This document shows, piece after piece, positions 26,226-37,372 of a stretch of 64,000 bases of DNA. Origin of the DNA: Salminus brasiliensis (taxonomy: Eukaryota > Chordata > Actinopteri > Characiformes > Bryconidae); contig NC_132891.1 of the NCBI RefSeq assembly GCF_030463535.1, positions 12,125,949 to 12,189,948 of the forward strand, given 5' to 3'. A model generated the notes under the pieces. The model was not told the DNA's origin, made no database searches, and saw nothing but the letters and a program-made list of their open reading frames with translations. The number at the start of each line of letters is the position of its first letter. Positions within the stretch are counted from its first letter, which is position 1. A program made the translations under genes and the position numbers.

Positions 26226-26821
26226 ATGCCTCCTACAGTCACTGCAGCTCTCATCTACTCCAAAGAGCATCTTCCACTTTCAAACAAGGTAAATATCCTA
26301 AACCAGGACATCTCATCTGTTCCAGTTCTGTATTGGTTTAGTGTGGGAATCAGGAGCAGAAGCTGATCAGTGTAATTAAACATGGATTTCTTTTCTCTCT
26401 CCAGCTGAGGAAGCCAATAGTGGAGAAGATGCGTAGAGAACGCATCAACAGCAGCATCGAGAAGCTCAAGTCTCTCCTGGGCCGAGAATTCCTAAAGCAG
26501 CAGCCTGATTCCAGACAGGAGAAAGCCGACATCCTGGAGATGACGCTTCACTTCCTGAAACAGCAGCAGCAGTCCCACAACCACTCTGTCTGCTCCACTG
26601 CAGCCAATGAAGGCTACAGCAGGTGTGTGCAGGAGGCCATCAGCTTCCTGTCTCAGTGTGAAGTGCAGACTTCATCCCAGAGAAGACTGCTGAAGCACTT
26701 CCTCACCATGCAGCCTTCCATGGAGAAGAGCACAAGTGTCCTGCAGACCAGCTCTCCAGCCTTCCACACCAGCAGCAAAGAGGAACCTCCAGCCTCTGGT
26801 GCTCTCTGGAGACCCTGGTAG
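26226..26821 (+). CDS. her4: her4-like (HES5-type) bHLH-Orange repressor, copy 1
   Basis: Exon 1 26226-26288, exon 2 26405-26821 (TAG), 159 residues. A HES5-family transcriptional repressor acts downstream of Notch in neural progenitors, binding N-/E-boxes and recruiting Groucho/TLE. Seen: exon 1 encodes 21 residues ending LSNK; bHLH at about 22-75 starts LRKPIVEKMRRERINSSIEK (family Pro before the basic region); a short Gln run of four; Orange domain at about 93-125 (GYSRCVQEAISFLSQCEVQT); C-terminal WRPW. There is only one intron. The intron holds a CSL site at 26342-26349. Which zebrafish member (her4, her2, her15 group) it matches best cannot be settled by eye. The coding region and promoter match the array copies closely but the flanks do not. 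Confidence 0.93.
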
Positions 26822-27530
26822 AGCCCTGTGGACTCTTTACCATTAGGAAACACACTTTAACATGTCAGTCTAAGATTGACATTCTCTAAGATTTCCTAAA
26901 GTTGTAGGAATTTATTCCTCTAATTTTACATTGGTGAAATATGATTTGTTCGTTTTTTGAGAACACAATATGTAGATGTTTCCGGTTTTGGAAACAACAA
27001 AAGAGAAAGGTACAAAGAAACCCATATTGGGTTTATTCTCCCTGCATTTTGATGGTTTTATGTTTTACATAATTAATTACTTGTTTTTCAAGTGAGTTTT
27101 ATTTGAATGTATTAAGGAACCCCATATTGGGTATAAATTCACTCTGCATATTTCAGTTTCTTTATTGGAACAACTTGTCTGTTTCTGAACTGAATAACTG
27201 AGTGCATAATGTCTGTGACATTCTATAATACACTACTTTCCACTCCAGTGGAGTATAAATGCATGTGAGACCATTTGGTCTAAACAGTTTTGCACACATT
27301 TGTAACAGAAGCTCTTTGTGATTCATGTGTTTGCATGTATGACAATATTACTCATCCAGCTATATTAGCTGTATGCCCTCTGTTCTGAGTAGATTTCAGC
27401 TGATGTTCTGTGAACATGTAATGTCTCCAGTTTGACACCTTCAGTGAAGGCTATTACTGATTTTTACGTTTTGGAGAATTTCTCCAAAAACAAAATCCTG
27501 AAAATAAATGGTATTGATACAATCAATATT
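26822..27530 (+). other. her copy 1 3' UTR, diverged from the other copies
   Basis: Similar to the other her 3' UTRs for about 90 bp, then strongly diverged. AATAAA at 27503-27508 sits in a context (CCTGAAAATAAA) shared with the array copies, so the two are homologous but old. Confidence 0.6.
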
Positions 27531-27589
27531 ATCTGTGTGTGTCCATTATCATGTCTCGTTGCCCATACCTGAACATTTGTGCATCAATT

Positions 27590-27815
27590 CAGGATGCCAT
27601 AACTTTACTAGGAACACCTCATTTACACCTGGTCACTTTATGCATAGAGGCACATAGTGCAGAAATGTCACCAGTGCTCTGTTGACTCAGAGCTCCAACC
27701 TGCTGTTACAGCTGCCTATTAATGCCTATGGATTTTGAACGGATTGTCATTACACCACTCATGTAGTTGTGTACACGTGTAGTTGAATACTTTTGTCCAT
27801 ATAATGCATTATTAA
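27590..27815. mobile_element. Degraded MITE piece
   Basis: Ends in AATACTTTTGTCCATATAAT, the right-end motif of the Tc1/mariner-like MITE seen elsewhere in the window. The left end is not found. Confidence 0.4.
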
Positions 27816-27946
27816 TAATACATAAAACTACACTTACACTTACGGCCATGGCACAGTGCCAGCATCACACGGTATAGCAGAAACCTTGTATTATTTTGAT
27901 TGTGCTAGTGTTTCCTGATATTAGGCATATATTTTGAACAGCAAAT

Positions 27947-28273
27947 GTGATGAACAAGAAAGTTTATTTACCTTCCACAGAGACAAAAAAAAAAAAACAC
28001 TCCAACTTAGGAACAGAAACCCCACTTTCCATCCCCCCCCTAAAAAAAAAAACCCAAAAAGAGGGTTTCTGTGCTGCTGAACTGATCTGGCTAAATGAGC
28101 ATCCTGGCTGTGCTCCTACAGCGATGGCCCCAACACCAGCATGGAAATACACCTGGAAGGTGCCCGGAACTGCCCCCACAGAAAAATCCCTAATGCATCT
28201 GCAGCCAGCCAATCTGATGAACAGTCTTATGGAGACTTTGGCCAACCAGCGTTGTGAGAAGGCAGGTTCCTAA
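27947..28273 (+). other. Unexplained open stretch (108 codons)
   Basis: Open from an ATG through a homopolymer-rich start into NEHPGCAPTAMAPTPAWKYT. No family, splice support or promoter is recognised, and it lies among transposon debris. More likely repeat-derived than a gene. Confidence 0.2.
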
Positions 28274-28329
28274 TAAACGACAAGAAGAGTGGGAAAACAA
28301 ACAAAACCATACGACCTGTGGACGTAAAC

Positions 28330-28530
28330 ACCTGCCTTTGTCTAGCAGACACCAGAGTATTTCCTATCTGCTCTCTAGGGAGGCCACCCAAGTGCTTGTT
28401 CAGTCCCTCATCATCTCAAAGCTTGACTATTGCAACTCCCTTATGGTTGGTTTTCCAAGGCCTGCCATCAGGTCTTTGGAGCTTATCTAGAACACAGCAG
28501 TTTGACCAGTTCCTGTAGAGTAGAATAGGA
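28330..28530 (+). mobile_element. LINE reverse-transcriptase fragment
   Basis: Encodes LVQSLIISKLDYCNSLMVGF and PAIRSLELI, then a stop, then NTAV: the hallmark C-terminal RT block of fish non-LTR elements, broken. Confidence 0.75.
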
Positions 28531-28589
28531 CTCTGTGGAGAAGATAAACATGGACCTATTGACAACATGCCTAATGCCAGGTGTGGGCT

Positions 28590-29190
28590 AGAGGGGTATA
28601 AAGCTTCCCAGCATTCAGCTGTGGAGAAGTAGAACTGTGTTCTCTGGAACAATGGTTCTCCATCCAGGACGTCTGGGATGAGTTGGGGAGCTGGGGATGA
28701 GATGGGGTGGTGATCGTCCAACATCCTGACTTCACTAATGCTTTTGATGACTAATGCAATCAAATCTAAAAAAATAAAGGTGCACGTATTCGTCACTGTA
28801 CAGTGTGGACTGTACAGCGAAATGTGTCCTCCGCATTTAACCCATCTGGTAGTGAACACACACTCACACGTGTTAGGGGCAGTGAGTACACACACACACA
28901 CACCCAGAGCGGTGGGCAGCCAACTCCAGCGCCCGGGGAGCAGAGAGGGTAAAGGGCCTTGCTCAAGGGCCCAACAGTGGCAGCTTGCCGAGCCCGGGAA
29001 TCGAACCCACAACCCTGTTATCGATATCCCGGCGCTCTAACCGCTGAGCCACCACTGCCCCCAACAATGCTCCAACACCTACAGTAGAGACAGTTACTCC
29101 AACAAAAGCAGGACATACTCTAGTTAAAACCTTTGGTTTTGGAAGAAACAATGAATGGGCAAGTGTCCCAATACTTTTGTCCATATGTGA
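28590..29190. mobile_element. Tc1-like element remnant with a nested SINE
   Basis: 28590-28767 and 29062-29190 read as neighbouring parts of one fish Tc1-like non-autonomous element, ending CCCAATACTTTTGTCCATAT. The SINE at 28768-29061 is inserted between them. Confidence 0.6.
28768..29061 (-). mobile_element. tRNA-derived SINE
   Basis: On the minus strand box A TGGCTCAGCGG and box B GGTTCGATTCC are both perfect, followed by the body shared with 21800-22050 and an A/T-rich tail. Confidence 0.85.
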
Positions 29191-29306
29191 CGTGTATCTT
29201 CTCTTAACATACACCTCCTCTTCTGAGTGTGTGTAAGGTCTTGGCCATGTGCTAAACTGTAATGGGGCACACTTCTATTCAGCTGTGTGTGAATGAATGG
29301 GGAGAG

Positions 29307-29607
29307 TGTGGGAAAGTCTCACTCCTCCACTGCACACACACTCCCGTACTCTACACTGCTGCTGAAGATATGTCTATCTTGCAATAAAACTGGCCTTCTT
29401 GTTAAATACACATATCAGACAGGTAACTCTAATGTTTATATCTATAAAAGAGATCAATGATGTCTCTGCACCCACAATTTCCATCATATTATGAACGACT
29501 GTGTGAAAACTGAAGAATGTGAGTGGTGTGGGAAGCACGTGCTGAATCACAGTCACACCACAGGGGACAGACCTAGTTTTACACATTCGTAAGTCTGCTT
29601 TCCCACA
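29307..29607. promoter_or_regulatory. Upstream CSL sites of her copy 2
   Basis: TGTGGGAA at 29307-29314 (+), 29527-29534 (+, directly followed by GCACGTGC, an E-box) and 29600-29607 (-). Confidence 0.55.
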
Positions 29608-29732
29608 CATTCACTGTCTAACACACACCCCTCCACCTGCTGCCCAGAGCTGGGTTCATTGTTTCCTGAGTAACACACACTTCACTGAGCATGTGGCAGC
29701 CCTTCGTTCTTTACTGTCATCCGAGCTTCCCC

Positions 29733-29807
29733 ATTGGCTGCAGACTGTGAGAACCTCCAGCAAACCCAGGCCTCACACATTCATATGGAGATCGGGGAGT
29801 ATAAATA
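29733..29807 (+). promoter_or_regulatory. her copy 2 core promoter: CCAAT, CSL, TATA
   Basis: ATTGG 29733-29737, TGTGAGAA 29746-29753, TATAAATA 29800-29807. Confidence 0.8.
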
Positions 29808-29882
29808 GAGGAGGGAGAGAGAGAGAGCTCAGCACAGCTCACATCTTCTCCTCACAGAGAACTCAACAGAAGACACACAGCC

Positions 29883-30487
29883 ATGCCTCCTACAGTCACT
29901 GCAGCTCTCATCTACTCCAAAGAGCATCTTCCACTTTCAAACAAGGTAAATATCCTAAACCAGGACATCTCATCTGTTCCAGTTCTGTATTGGTTTAGTG
30001 TGGGAATCAGGAGCAGAAGCTGATCAGTGTAATTAAACATGGATTTCTTTTCTCTCTCCAGCTGAGGAAGCCAATAGTGGAGAAGATGCGTAGAGAACGC
30101 ATCAACAGCAGCATCGAGACGCTCAAGTCTCTCCTGGGCCGAGAATTCCTAAAGCAGCAGCCTGATTCCAGACAGGAGAAAGCCGACATCCTGGAGATGA
30201 CGCTTCACTTCCTGAAACAGCAGCAGCAGCAGCAGCAGTCCCACAACCACTCTGTCTGCTCCACTGCAGCCAATGAAGGCTACAGCAGGTGTGTGCAGGA
30301 GGCCGTCGGCTTCCTATCTCAGTGTGGAGTGCAGACATCATCCCAGAGAAGACTGCTGAAGCACTTCCTCACCATGCAGCCTTCCATGGAGAAGAGCACA
30401 AGTGTCCTGCAGACCAGCTCTTCAGCCTTCCACACCAGCAGCAAAGAGGAAGCTCCAGCCTCTAGTGCTCTCTGGAGACCCTGGTAG
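29883..30487 (+). CDS. her4: her4-like bHLH-Orange repressor, copy 2 (intact)
   Basis: Exons 29883-29945 and 30062-30487 (TAG), 162 residues with bHLH, Orange and WRPW. Relative to copy 1: Lys to Thr in helix 1 (SSIETLKS), seven Gln instead of four after helix 2, and AVGFLSQCGVQ in the Orange domain. The intron has a CSL site at 29999-30006. It has the long leader (AACAGAAGACAC before the ATG), which copies 3 and 4 lack. The 3' UTR ends near AATAAA 31144-31149, tail to tail with geneB copy 1, about 190 bp between the two poly(A) signals. Confidence 0.93.
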
Positions 30488-31329
30488 AGCCCTGTGGACT
30501 CTTTACCATTAGGAAACACACTTTAACATGTCAGTCTAAGATTGACATTCTCTAAGATTTCCTAAAGTTGTAGGATTTTACTCCTTCTGTCTTTATGTCT
30601 CATTCTTACTATGCAAGAAGACTTTCTCCATCCTTCATGTGTGTTTGAGAGGAAAAAGAAAGCCCATAGTGGGTTCATGTTCTCTGCAGTTTGCAGGTTG
30701 TTTGAAATCTGCTTTCAGTCAAAGAAAGCTTTTCCTCTGATCTTCTTTCTCTTACTGTGTAAGAAAATGCTTTCCGTTTAGAAAGTGAACTTTTTATTTG
30801 AACAAACTGCTGTTCGTCTCTAATCTGAACTCTGGAGTGTAAAATGTCTGTGACACTCTTTAATCCAGTGCTTTCCACTCCTATGGAGTGAGATCTAGAT
30901 GAGTCTGTTGGTTTTGGACTCTGTGCAGTCTAAACATTTGTAACACAAGTTCTTTGTGATTTTGAAAAGATAAATGCATGCGTTTGTATGTATGAGATAT
31001 TATTCATGTAGCTACATTAGCTGTGTGCTCTCTGTTATGAGTTTATGAAGACTTAAAGGCCCTCAGAACCTGAGCTGTTTTGAGTTGATCACCTTCAGTG
31101 AAGGTTACTGATGTTATATCACTGTATCTATACATGCCCTGAAAATAAACTGTAATGAAACAATCAATACCATTTCTATGACTTATTTGATCATTTTAGA
31201 CATTCTGAATATTATACTGTTTCCATTTCAGAAATTCCTTGAACCTAAAACCCCTCTGAGATGAACAAGAATATTAATCTGACTGAACACTGGAAAATAA
31301 AAACAGAAGATTGAAAAGAAAAATAACAG

Positions 31330-31977
31330 TTTATTTACAGTTAGGAAATGAGACTTCACAAGCAATGTGGATTACATAAATCCAATTAAATCAATACAAT
31401 GAAAAGAAACATATGAAAAATATCTAGAGCACTGAAAATGAATATATTTACATGAAAAGCTGCTGCAATTATTATTTTAGTATCAGATATGATTCTATTG
31501 CTGTGCCTGTATCTAATGTGAATGATGATGTCATCAATGTCCTAGCATGGGCATCAAACTGTTCGTTATAGTCAAACAGCAGAAACTGAACTACTGCCAA
31601 CAGTCTAGTGTCCAGGCTAGGAAGCCTTCTGCCTGCTTCTCTATGTGTGTCCCATAGAGCAGATAAACAGCATCTTGTCTGATGCGGTCAATTCCAAGGA
31701 CACTGGTCTGGAGTCTCTAATCCAGGAGAAATGCTGCACTGGTTTCCTGCACAGAGAGACAAAGAGAGGGGAAGATATTCCCACCATGGTTAGACAAAAT
31801 TGGAAAGATTATAAAAACACTAGAAATTAAGAATGTGAAACAGGCAGCTGGGGTGGAGGAATGAGAAAGAAAAAACTCCCTTTTTGTTGATGACATGATG
31901 CTTCACTTCCACGCTTCTTCAGGTCAGGTCAAGGGGCTCTGGTCACACAGAACAGCTACAGCATCTGAAAAAAGAAA

Positions 31978-32009
<32 letters not shown>

Positions 32010-32129
32010 TCAAAGACAACCATATATAATATTAATGGGTTGACAAAAGATTAATTATTCATAATAAAATATTAATACTAATATTAATGATAATGATAAT
32101 AATAATAGTGTAAAGTGTCCTGCAGATGA
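31330..32129 (-). other. geneB copy 1 3' UTR
   Basis: From the stop to TTTATT 31330-31335 (AATAAA on minus). Contains a (CA)n run at 31984-32009. The homologous UTRs in copies 2-5 hold CA/GT runs of different length. Confidence 0.5.
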
Positions 32130-34060
32130 TCAAAACCCGGGGGGTGGTCCTCGTGGTTGGCTGGACATCAGAAGAGGCGCCTCGAGGGTCTGGCTGTCAC
32201 TGGAGTCATGACACCGCCAACGGCCATCCTCATCGACAGAGACCCCCTTGAAGACGATGGCCACCGTGGTTTTCTGAAAAACACAGAATAAAGAAATGAT
32301 GAAAATGTGCAGAACTGTCACTGGACACATGTTTCTAAAAGCTCCTCGTTACTAGAAACTCTAATTACAAAAAGGCAGAAAAAGAACTGACCAGGAAAAC
32401 CTCCTGAACTGAGGAGTCTGTTGTTTCGGTGCGCAGGTAGATCTTGGCCTCAGTGATGAATGTTCCGATGCACTGAATGAACAGAGGACACGGTGAAGAA
32501 ACTGAAATCACAAAAGAACAAACTGCCTCCAAAAGCCTCAGCATTCAAGTGAGTCTGTGGCTTTACCTTGATGCAGGCCACAGCACGGGTGGTGGCGAAG
32601 TGCTGGGGAGGAAGCTGTAAATACAATGAAAATCATGAGCTTAACAGGAAACAGGCTGTAGAACATCTACTTACAATAACATCATCAACCTACTCCAGTG
32701 ACTTACCTCTAGTGAACGCACGTGATAGAAGTCGTTGATGAGCACCCACCAGTGCTCCGACTCCAGACCGTTGTAGGAGGCCTTGTGCTGCAGCTTCACC
32801 TCCACCAGCTGCAGAAATCAGGAGGAAAACAGCTCATCAGTTTGAATGATGATTTGGAGAAGATTTCCTTCAACATCACTTAAGTAATAAAGTGTGTTTG
32901 AACAGAGTAAATGTATCATAAACACAATCCAGACTGATAGCAACCTTTCTGTAGTCCGATGACCACTTGGAGTAGGAGGAAGCAAACGTCCTGTTTGCTC
33001 TGTCCACCTCTCTGCAGGACTGCTACAGGGACGGTGAGAGAGAAAAGAAAAGCTTTAGACCAGACTGTTAAAGTTATCAGACCACAAACACAGTTTTCAT
33101 CTCAAGAAAGAGGGAAAGATTTCTGGTCTGCAGAGACATCTCCAACAGCAAAGACAAGACATGGAAATATGGTTCAAACAGAGCAGGAATATTTCTGTAA
33201 CCTCCTCAATTCAATGATCCTCTTCAGTCCGTTCAAACTAAGAGAAAGATTACCTCTGGGATGAGAACACAGAAGGAGGAGGACATCTCCTGCTCCAGAC
33301 GATCCATTCCTACAGAAAATGATGAATAAAGTCTTGAAATGTTTCAGTGTTAAATGTTGAAGTAATCACTGAAAGAGTTCAGAAAAGCTGATGAAGCATA
33401 AAGAGGGACTGTAGTGTAGATTCACTAAAGTCTAATGAATGAAAGCAGCTCTGACCTCCTGTTACCATGGAAACCTGTTCTCAAAGCGTTAGCTTAGCAT
33501 TAGGCTAAATTCAGCTAACACTACTAGTATACTAGAATATCAGTGTTTATGATTAATATCAGTGTTTATGAAGAATATCAGTGTTTATGATTAATATCAG
33601 TGTTTATAATTAATTTCAGTGTTTATGATTAATTTCAGTGTTTATGATTAATTTCAGTGTTTATGATTAATATCAGTGTTTATGATTAATATCAGTGTTT
33701 ATGAGGAATATCAGTGTTTATGATTAATTTCAGTGTTTATGATTAATATCAGTGTTTATGATTAATTTCAGTGTTTAATCAGAGCTCTATTAAAAAGGGA
33801 ACTTTACCGAGTTACAGGGCGCCGCTACTCGGTCAGTAAATGAAGCGTTTAGCTAGGTTTGGTCTTTTGGTTCTGCTATCAGAACCAGTAGTTCTAGATA
33901 ACTCACCATCGCAAGCGTCGGTCCGGGTCGCAGCATCCACCGTCGTCCGCTGCTGGTCCAGGATCCGCCGCCACCTAGAAAAGAGAAAATAGGAGGTGAC
34001 AGCTGAAATGCCAGCAGCCCAGAGGACCACTGGCCGCAGCTGAACCCCGAGGAAAGCCAT
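32130..34060 (-). CDS. geneB copy 1: unrecognised membrane-anchored protein, 220 residues
   Basis: Seven exons on minus: 34060-33907, 33309-33254, 33022-32945, 32808-32707, 32614-32567, 32472-32392, 32273-32130 (TGA). All junctions are GT-AG and in phase. I do not recognise the family. Seen: residues 1-10 MAFLGVQLRP, one hydrophobic segment at about 11-28 (VVLWAAGISAVTSYFLFS) followed at once by RWRR, which suggests a single-pass anchor with the rest cytosolic; then a mostly polar, probably folded body with NGLESEHWWVLINDFYHVRS and TTRAVACIKCIGTFITEAKI; a Pro-rich tail ending RGPPPGF. The ATG has a good context (A at -3, G at +4). Conservation of seven exons in five copies argues it is or was a real gene. 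Compared with copies 2 and 5, Ala replaces Ser in KTTVAIVF. Confidence 0.8.
33541..33779. repeat. 19-bp minisatellite in geneB copy 1 intron 1 (13 repeats)
   Basis: CAGTGTTTATGATTAATAT repeats at exact 19-bp steps from 33541 to 33769, with GATTAAT/GAGGAAT and ATAT/ATTT variants. Confidence 0.95.
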
Positions 34061-34679
34061 TTCTGTCGGGTGCTTGTCCAGATAGTGGGAGCTCAGGAAC
34101 AGCGTGTTGCTCGGTTGGGTGTCGGTAAACGACTGATCAGATTTAGAGCTTCAGTTTCGTTAAAGTTCCATAGAACTTCTGTCACCATGGAGACGAACAT
34201 TCACTTCAAAACATGCTTCCGAGACAGCGACATTTGAACCGTGGAGTTTATGAGACGTCACCGTTTTTACGACACTTCTTGTGATCATCTGTTCTCATAT
34301 GAGCTTAGTTTACAACAAGATGCTGCATCCAGACTTTCAGGAATCAGAACCAGAATCAGAACACTGTCAGACTCTCACAATCATTACAGTCATGTGGGAA
34401 AGACAGCTCTCACACACACTCCCAATCTGACTTTATAATATCATGAAACCTCTGGAATATATTACGATATGAAGCCAAATCACTAAATCCACACAAGGTG
34501 TACACATCAGTGGTCTTAGAGGCAGGTTGTCTCAGACAGTCTGTATTGTCTAATGTGGGACAGTCTGTTTGAAATGTGGGACACTGAAAGAAAGAGAAAG
34601 GCTTTAATTCATGTAATAAAAGCTTCTAAGCTCAGAAACATTAACGGCTAAAGGTGTGATATCATGTTCAGTCATTTTA

Positions 34680-35302
34680 AGATAAGATAAGATAAGATAA
34701 GATAGTCCTTTATTAGTCCCGCAGTGGGGAAATTCACAGTGTGACAGCAGAAAGGGATAGCAGGACACTCAGTTACAAAAATTTAGATAAATAATTTACA
34801 CTATATACACAATATAAATAAGAATTCAAAAAGCAATAAACAATATTATTTACAGCAAAAGACTCTTAATTGCACATGGGGGTGGGATATTGCACATAGT
34901 ATTCCCTGAACATGAACATGTGTGTGTAGTTAAGTGTGTGTGTATGTGGTCCGCTAGGAGCAGTGCTGGTTGTGTAGTCTGACGGCAGCAGGAAGGAAGG
35001 ACCTGCGATACCGCTCCTTCACACACTTGGGGTGAAGCAACCTGTCGCTAAAGGAGCTGCCCAGTGCTGCCAGAGTCTCATGCATGGGGTGGGAGCTGTT
35101 CTCCAGCATGGATGCCAGCTTGGTTGTCATCCTCCTGTCTCCCACCACCTGCACTGGGTCTAAGAAGCACCCCAGGACAGAGCCGGCCCTCTTTATGAGT
35201 TTGTCCAGTCTCTTCTTATCTGCCGTCGAGATGCTACTGCCCCAGCAGACCACTCCATAGAAGATGGCAGATGCCACCACTGTGTCGAAGTGGTGCCTGG
35301 TT
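34680..35302 (-). mobile_element. 5'-truncated L2/CR1-type LINE in unit 1
   Basis: On minus it encodes an RT tail (MVASAIFYGVVCWGSS, RRMTTKLASMLENSSHPMHE, RRSFLPAAVRLHNQHCS) and ends with (TCTTA)n. It is flanked by a 7-bp target duplication CATTTTA (34673-34679 and 35303-35309). Absent from unit 2 and the inverted unit. Confidence 0.9.
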
Positions 35303-35309
35303 CATTTTA

Positions 35310-37234
35310 CCAGTCATTTTGCTGTTCCAAGACTTGGGGTTTATGGGATGGAGGCTATATGTAACTGTTATCATGGCATGATCTCACACCCCTGCAGAAG
35401 AAATTCATTCACATTTCTAAACTTGTTTCCTAAAGTGCTTCTGTTTAACATTTTCTCCACCATATTGTATGATTTAACATTGTGGACATCATGTGATGTT
35501 GATCACATGCCATTAGAGCTTCAGTCAGCCTGTTACACATTAAACAGTATCCTACATTAGGCAGTCCACCCTCAGCAGTTTTTTTAATTAGCTGTTGATG
35601 GTGGTATGAAGAGGTGAAATGAGATCAATAGGCTTATTGCTTCTTGACATATGAAAGAGCCCATCAAATATCTTATCTCTATCAGACCCACCCGATGAAT
35701 CTCTCCTGCTTTTGCTGAGTTCACCCTCTAACACAGGGATTGGAAACTGAAGGCCAGAGTCCTGCACAGTTTGGTCTTTTTCCCGTGCAGGAATTCAGTC
35801 CTCCAAGTCCAGCTTCTCTCAACTCTGCTCTAATGCTAGAGTGTGTAATTAAATGGCCATGCTTCTCTACTACAGTCCTGAAGATACATTGACCTGCACC
35901 CACTCCAACACACCTGCCTGGTTCATCAGCTCATTATCAGTACACCACATACTGAAATGTGAGCTTTCGTTCTAAACACCATAAACAGAGGTCTGAATGC
36001 AGGAGTCAATCAACAGCTACACAAACTGCCAGCGTCCAAATCTCTGAATAGTTTATTTTATGTTTGTTTGTGAAAAAATCTTCTGTTTTTGCTCCACAAA
36101 AGGTCATAAGGTCAGCAGCCAATGAACGAGTTTGGAAATAGAAAGGAACAGAAGAGCAGAGAGCAACGTCACGCTCCTTGATGAGTGTACTGGTCATTGA
36201 ACAGTGTTGTCATGTCTGGGGAGCAGGTGGAGGGGTGTGTATGTTGTGTGTGTTGGAAAGTGTGTGAGAAAGTCTTCATGTCTAAAGGCCTCCAGTCACA
36301 GAATAATTAGTGACACAGCACGTGTGGTTCAGACAGCAGGAGCAGTCCAGGCAGTGTTTGTCTGAGAGCAGGACTGACTCTCAGTTTATCTTACTGTCTG
36401 ATTTCAAACTGATTCTTCAATCAGATCCAGAGTGTAGAAACGAGAACAGCGTTTTAAACAGGACTGTCTGATGATTTCAGCTCTGACTGTACACAGCTTT
36501 CTCACCCCGGGGTCCAGCACTGTCTACACAGATGGACAGATGTGAGAGGAGGGCTTATGTCCCACTGACTTGAGACCACTCAGTCAAGAGTCTTTAAAAA
36601 GAGGAAATGGCTTAATATGATCTTAATAATTTTTTGATTTTTAATGTTGAAATGTGTATCTATTAAATATTTCACTGATATTTCTTAACAGGACTGATGT
36701 TTGTACACCTCCTCTTCTGAGTGTGACTTGTTGACCATATGCTGTAATGGGGCACACTTCTATTCAGCTGTATGTGGATGAATGAGGAGAGTGTGGGAAA
36801 GCTCTGGAGAGAGCAGTCTCACTCCTCCACTGCACACACACTCCTGCTCCCAGCTTCACTGCTTGACATGACATCACATGATATGAAGGAATTTAAGTGA
36901 TATGAGTCTAATGTGACATTTCTATAAGATACTGTCTTATTTTTAATAACCCTGAAACAAATGTATCATTTTTTTTTTCAAAACTTTTTAAATAATGTTT
37001 TCCATTTATGAAATATCGCATAATATGCAGTATATGAACGGCACGTGCTGTTTCACCTATTAACCCCATAATATCAGTGACTGAGCTGGAGGTCACCACT
37101 TTCTCACACACTTCTCCCTCTCTGACACACCCCTCCACCTGCTGCACAGAGCTAGGCTCATTGTTTCCTGAGTAACACACACGTCACTGAGCATGTGGCA
37201 GCCCTCCGTTCCTTACTGTCATCCGAGCTCCCCC
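35310..37234. other. Spacer between geneB copy 1 head and her copy 3
   Basis: No gene seen. Holds CSL-consensus sites at 36263-36270 (+), 36792-36799 (+) and 37101-37108 (-), and an E-box CACGTG near 37042. The same spacer recurs at 42145-44073, 49488-51413 and, inverted, 58056-59985. Confidence 0.5.
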
Positions 37235-37309
37235 ATTGGCTGCAGACTGTGAGAACCTCCAGCAAACCCAGGCCTCACACATTCATATTGAGATCGGGGA
37301 GTATAAATA
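37235..37309 (+). promoter_or_regulatory. her copy 3 core promoter: CCAAT, CSL, TATA
   Basis: ATTGG 37235-37239, TGTGAGAA 37248-37255, TATAAATA 37302-37309. The leader has a 12-bp deletion shared with copy 4 only. Confidence 0.8.
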
Positions 37310-37372
37310 GAGGAGGGAAAGAGAGAGAGCTTAGCACAGCTCATATCTTCTCCTTACAGAGAACTCACAGCC

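Noticed and set aside
26226-26821. Identification of the bHLH gene as HES3 because of position next to ICMT
   Set aside because: A complete basic region, the QPDSRQEKADILEMT block and small size fit the HES5/her4 group; HES3 position alone is weak.
29693-29998. 101-codon frame running through the her promoter and exon 1, seen in several copies
   Set aside because: It crosses the CSL site, TATA box and exon 1 in a different frame from the her protein and ends in the intron; a by-product of conserved promoter sequence.
32959-33264. 101-codon + strand frame repeated in every unit
   Set aside because: Lies antisense over geneB exons 3 and 2 and their intron; geneB has a consistent spliced frame on the other strand.
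33541-33779. CRISPR-like array
   Set aside because: The 19-bp units are contiguous without unique spacers, inside an intron of a vertebrate gene; it is a minisatellite.
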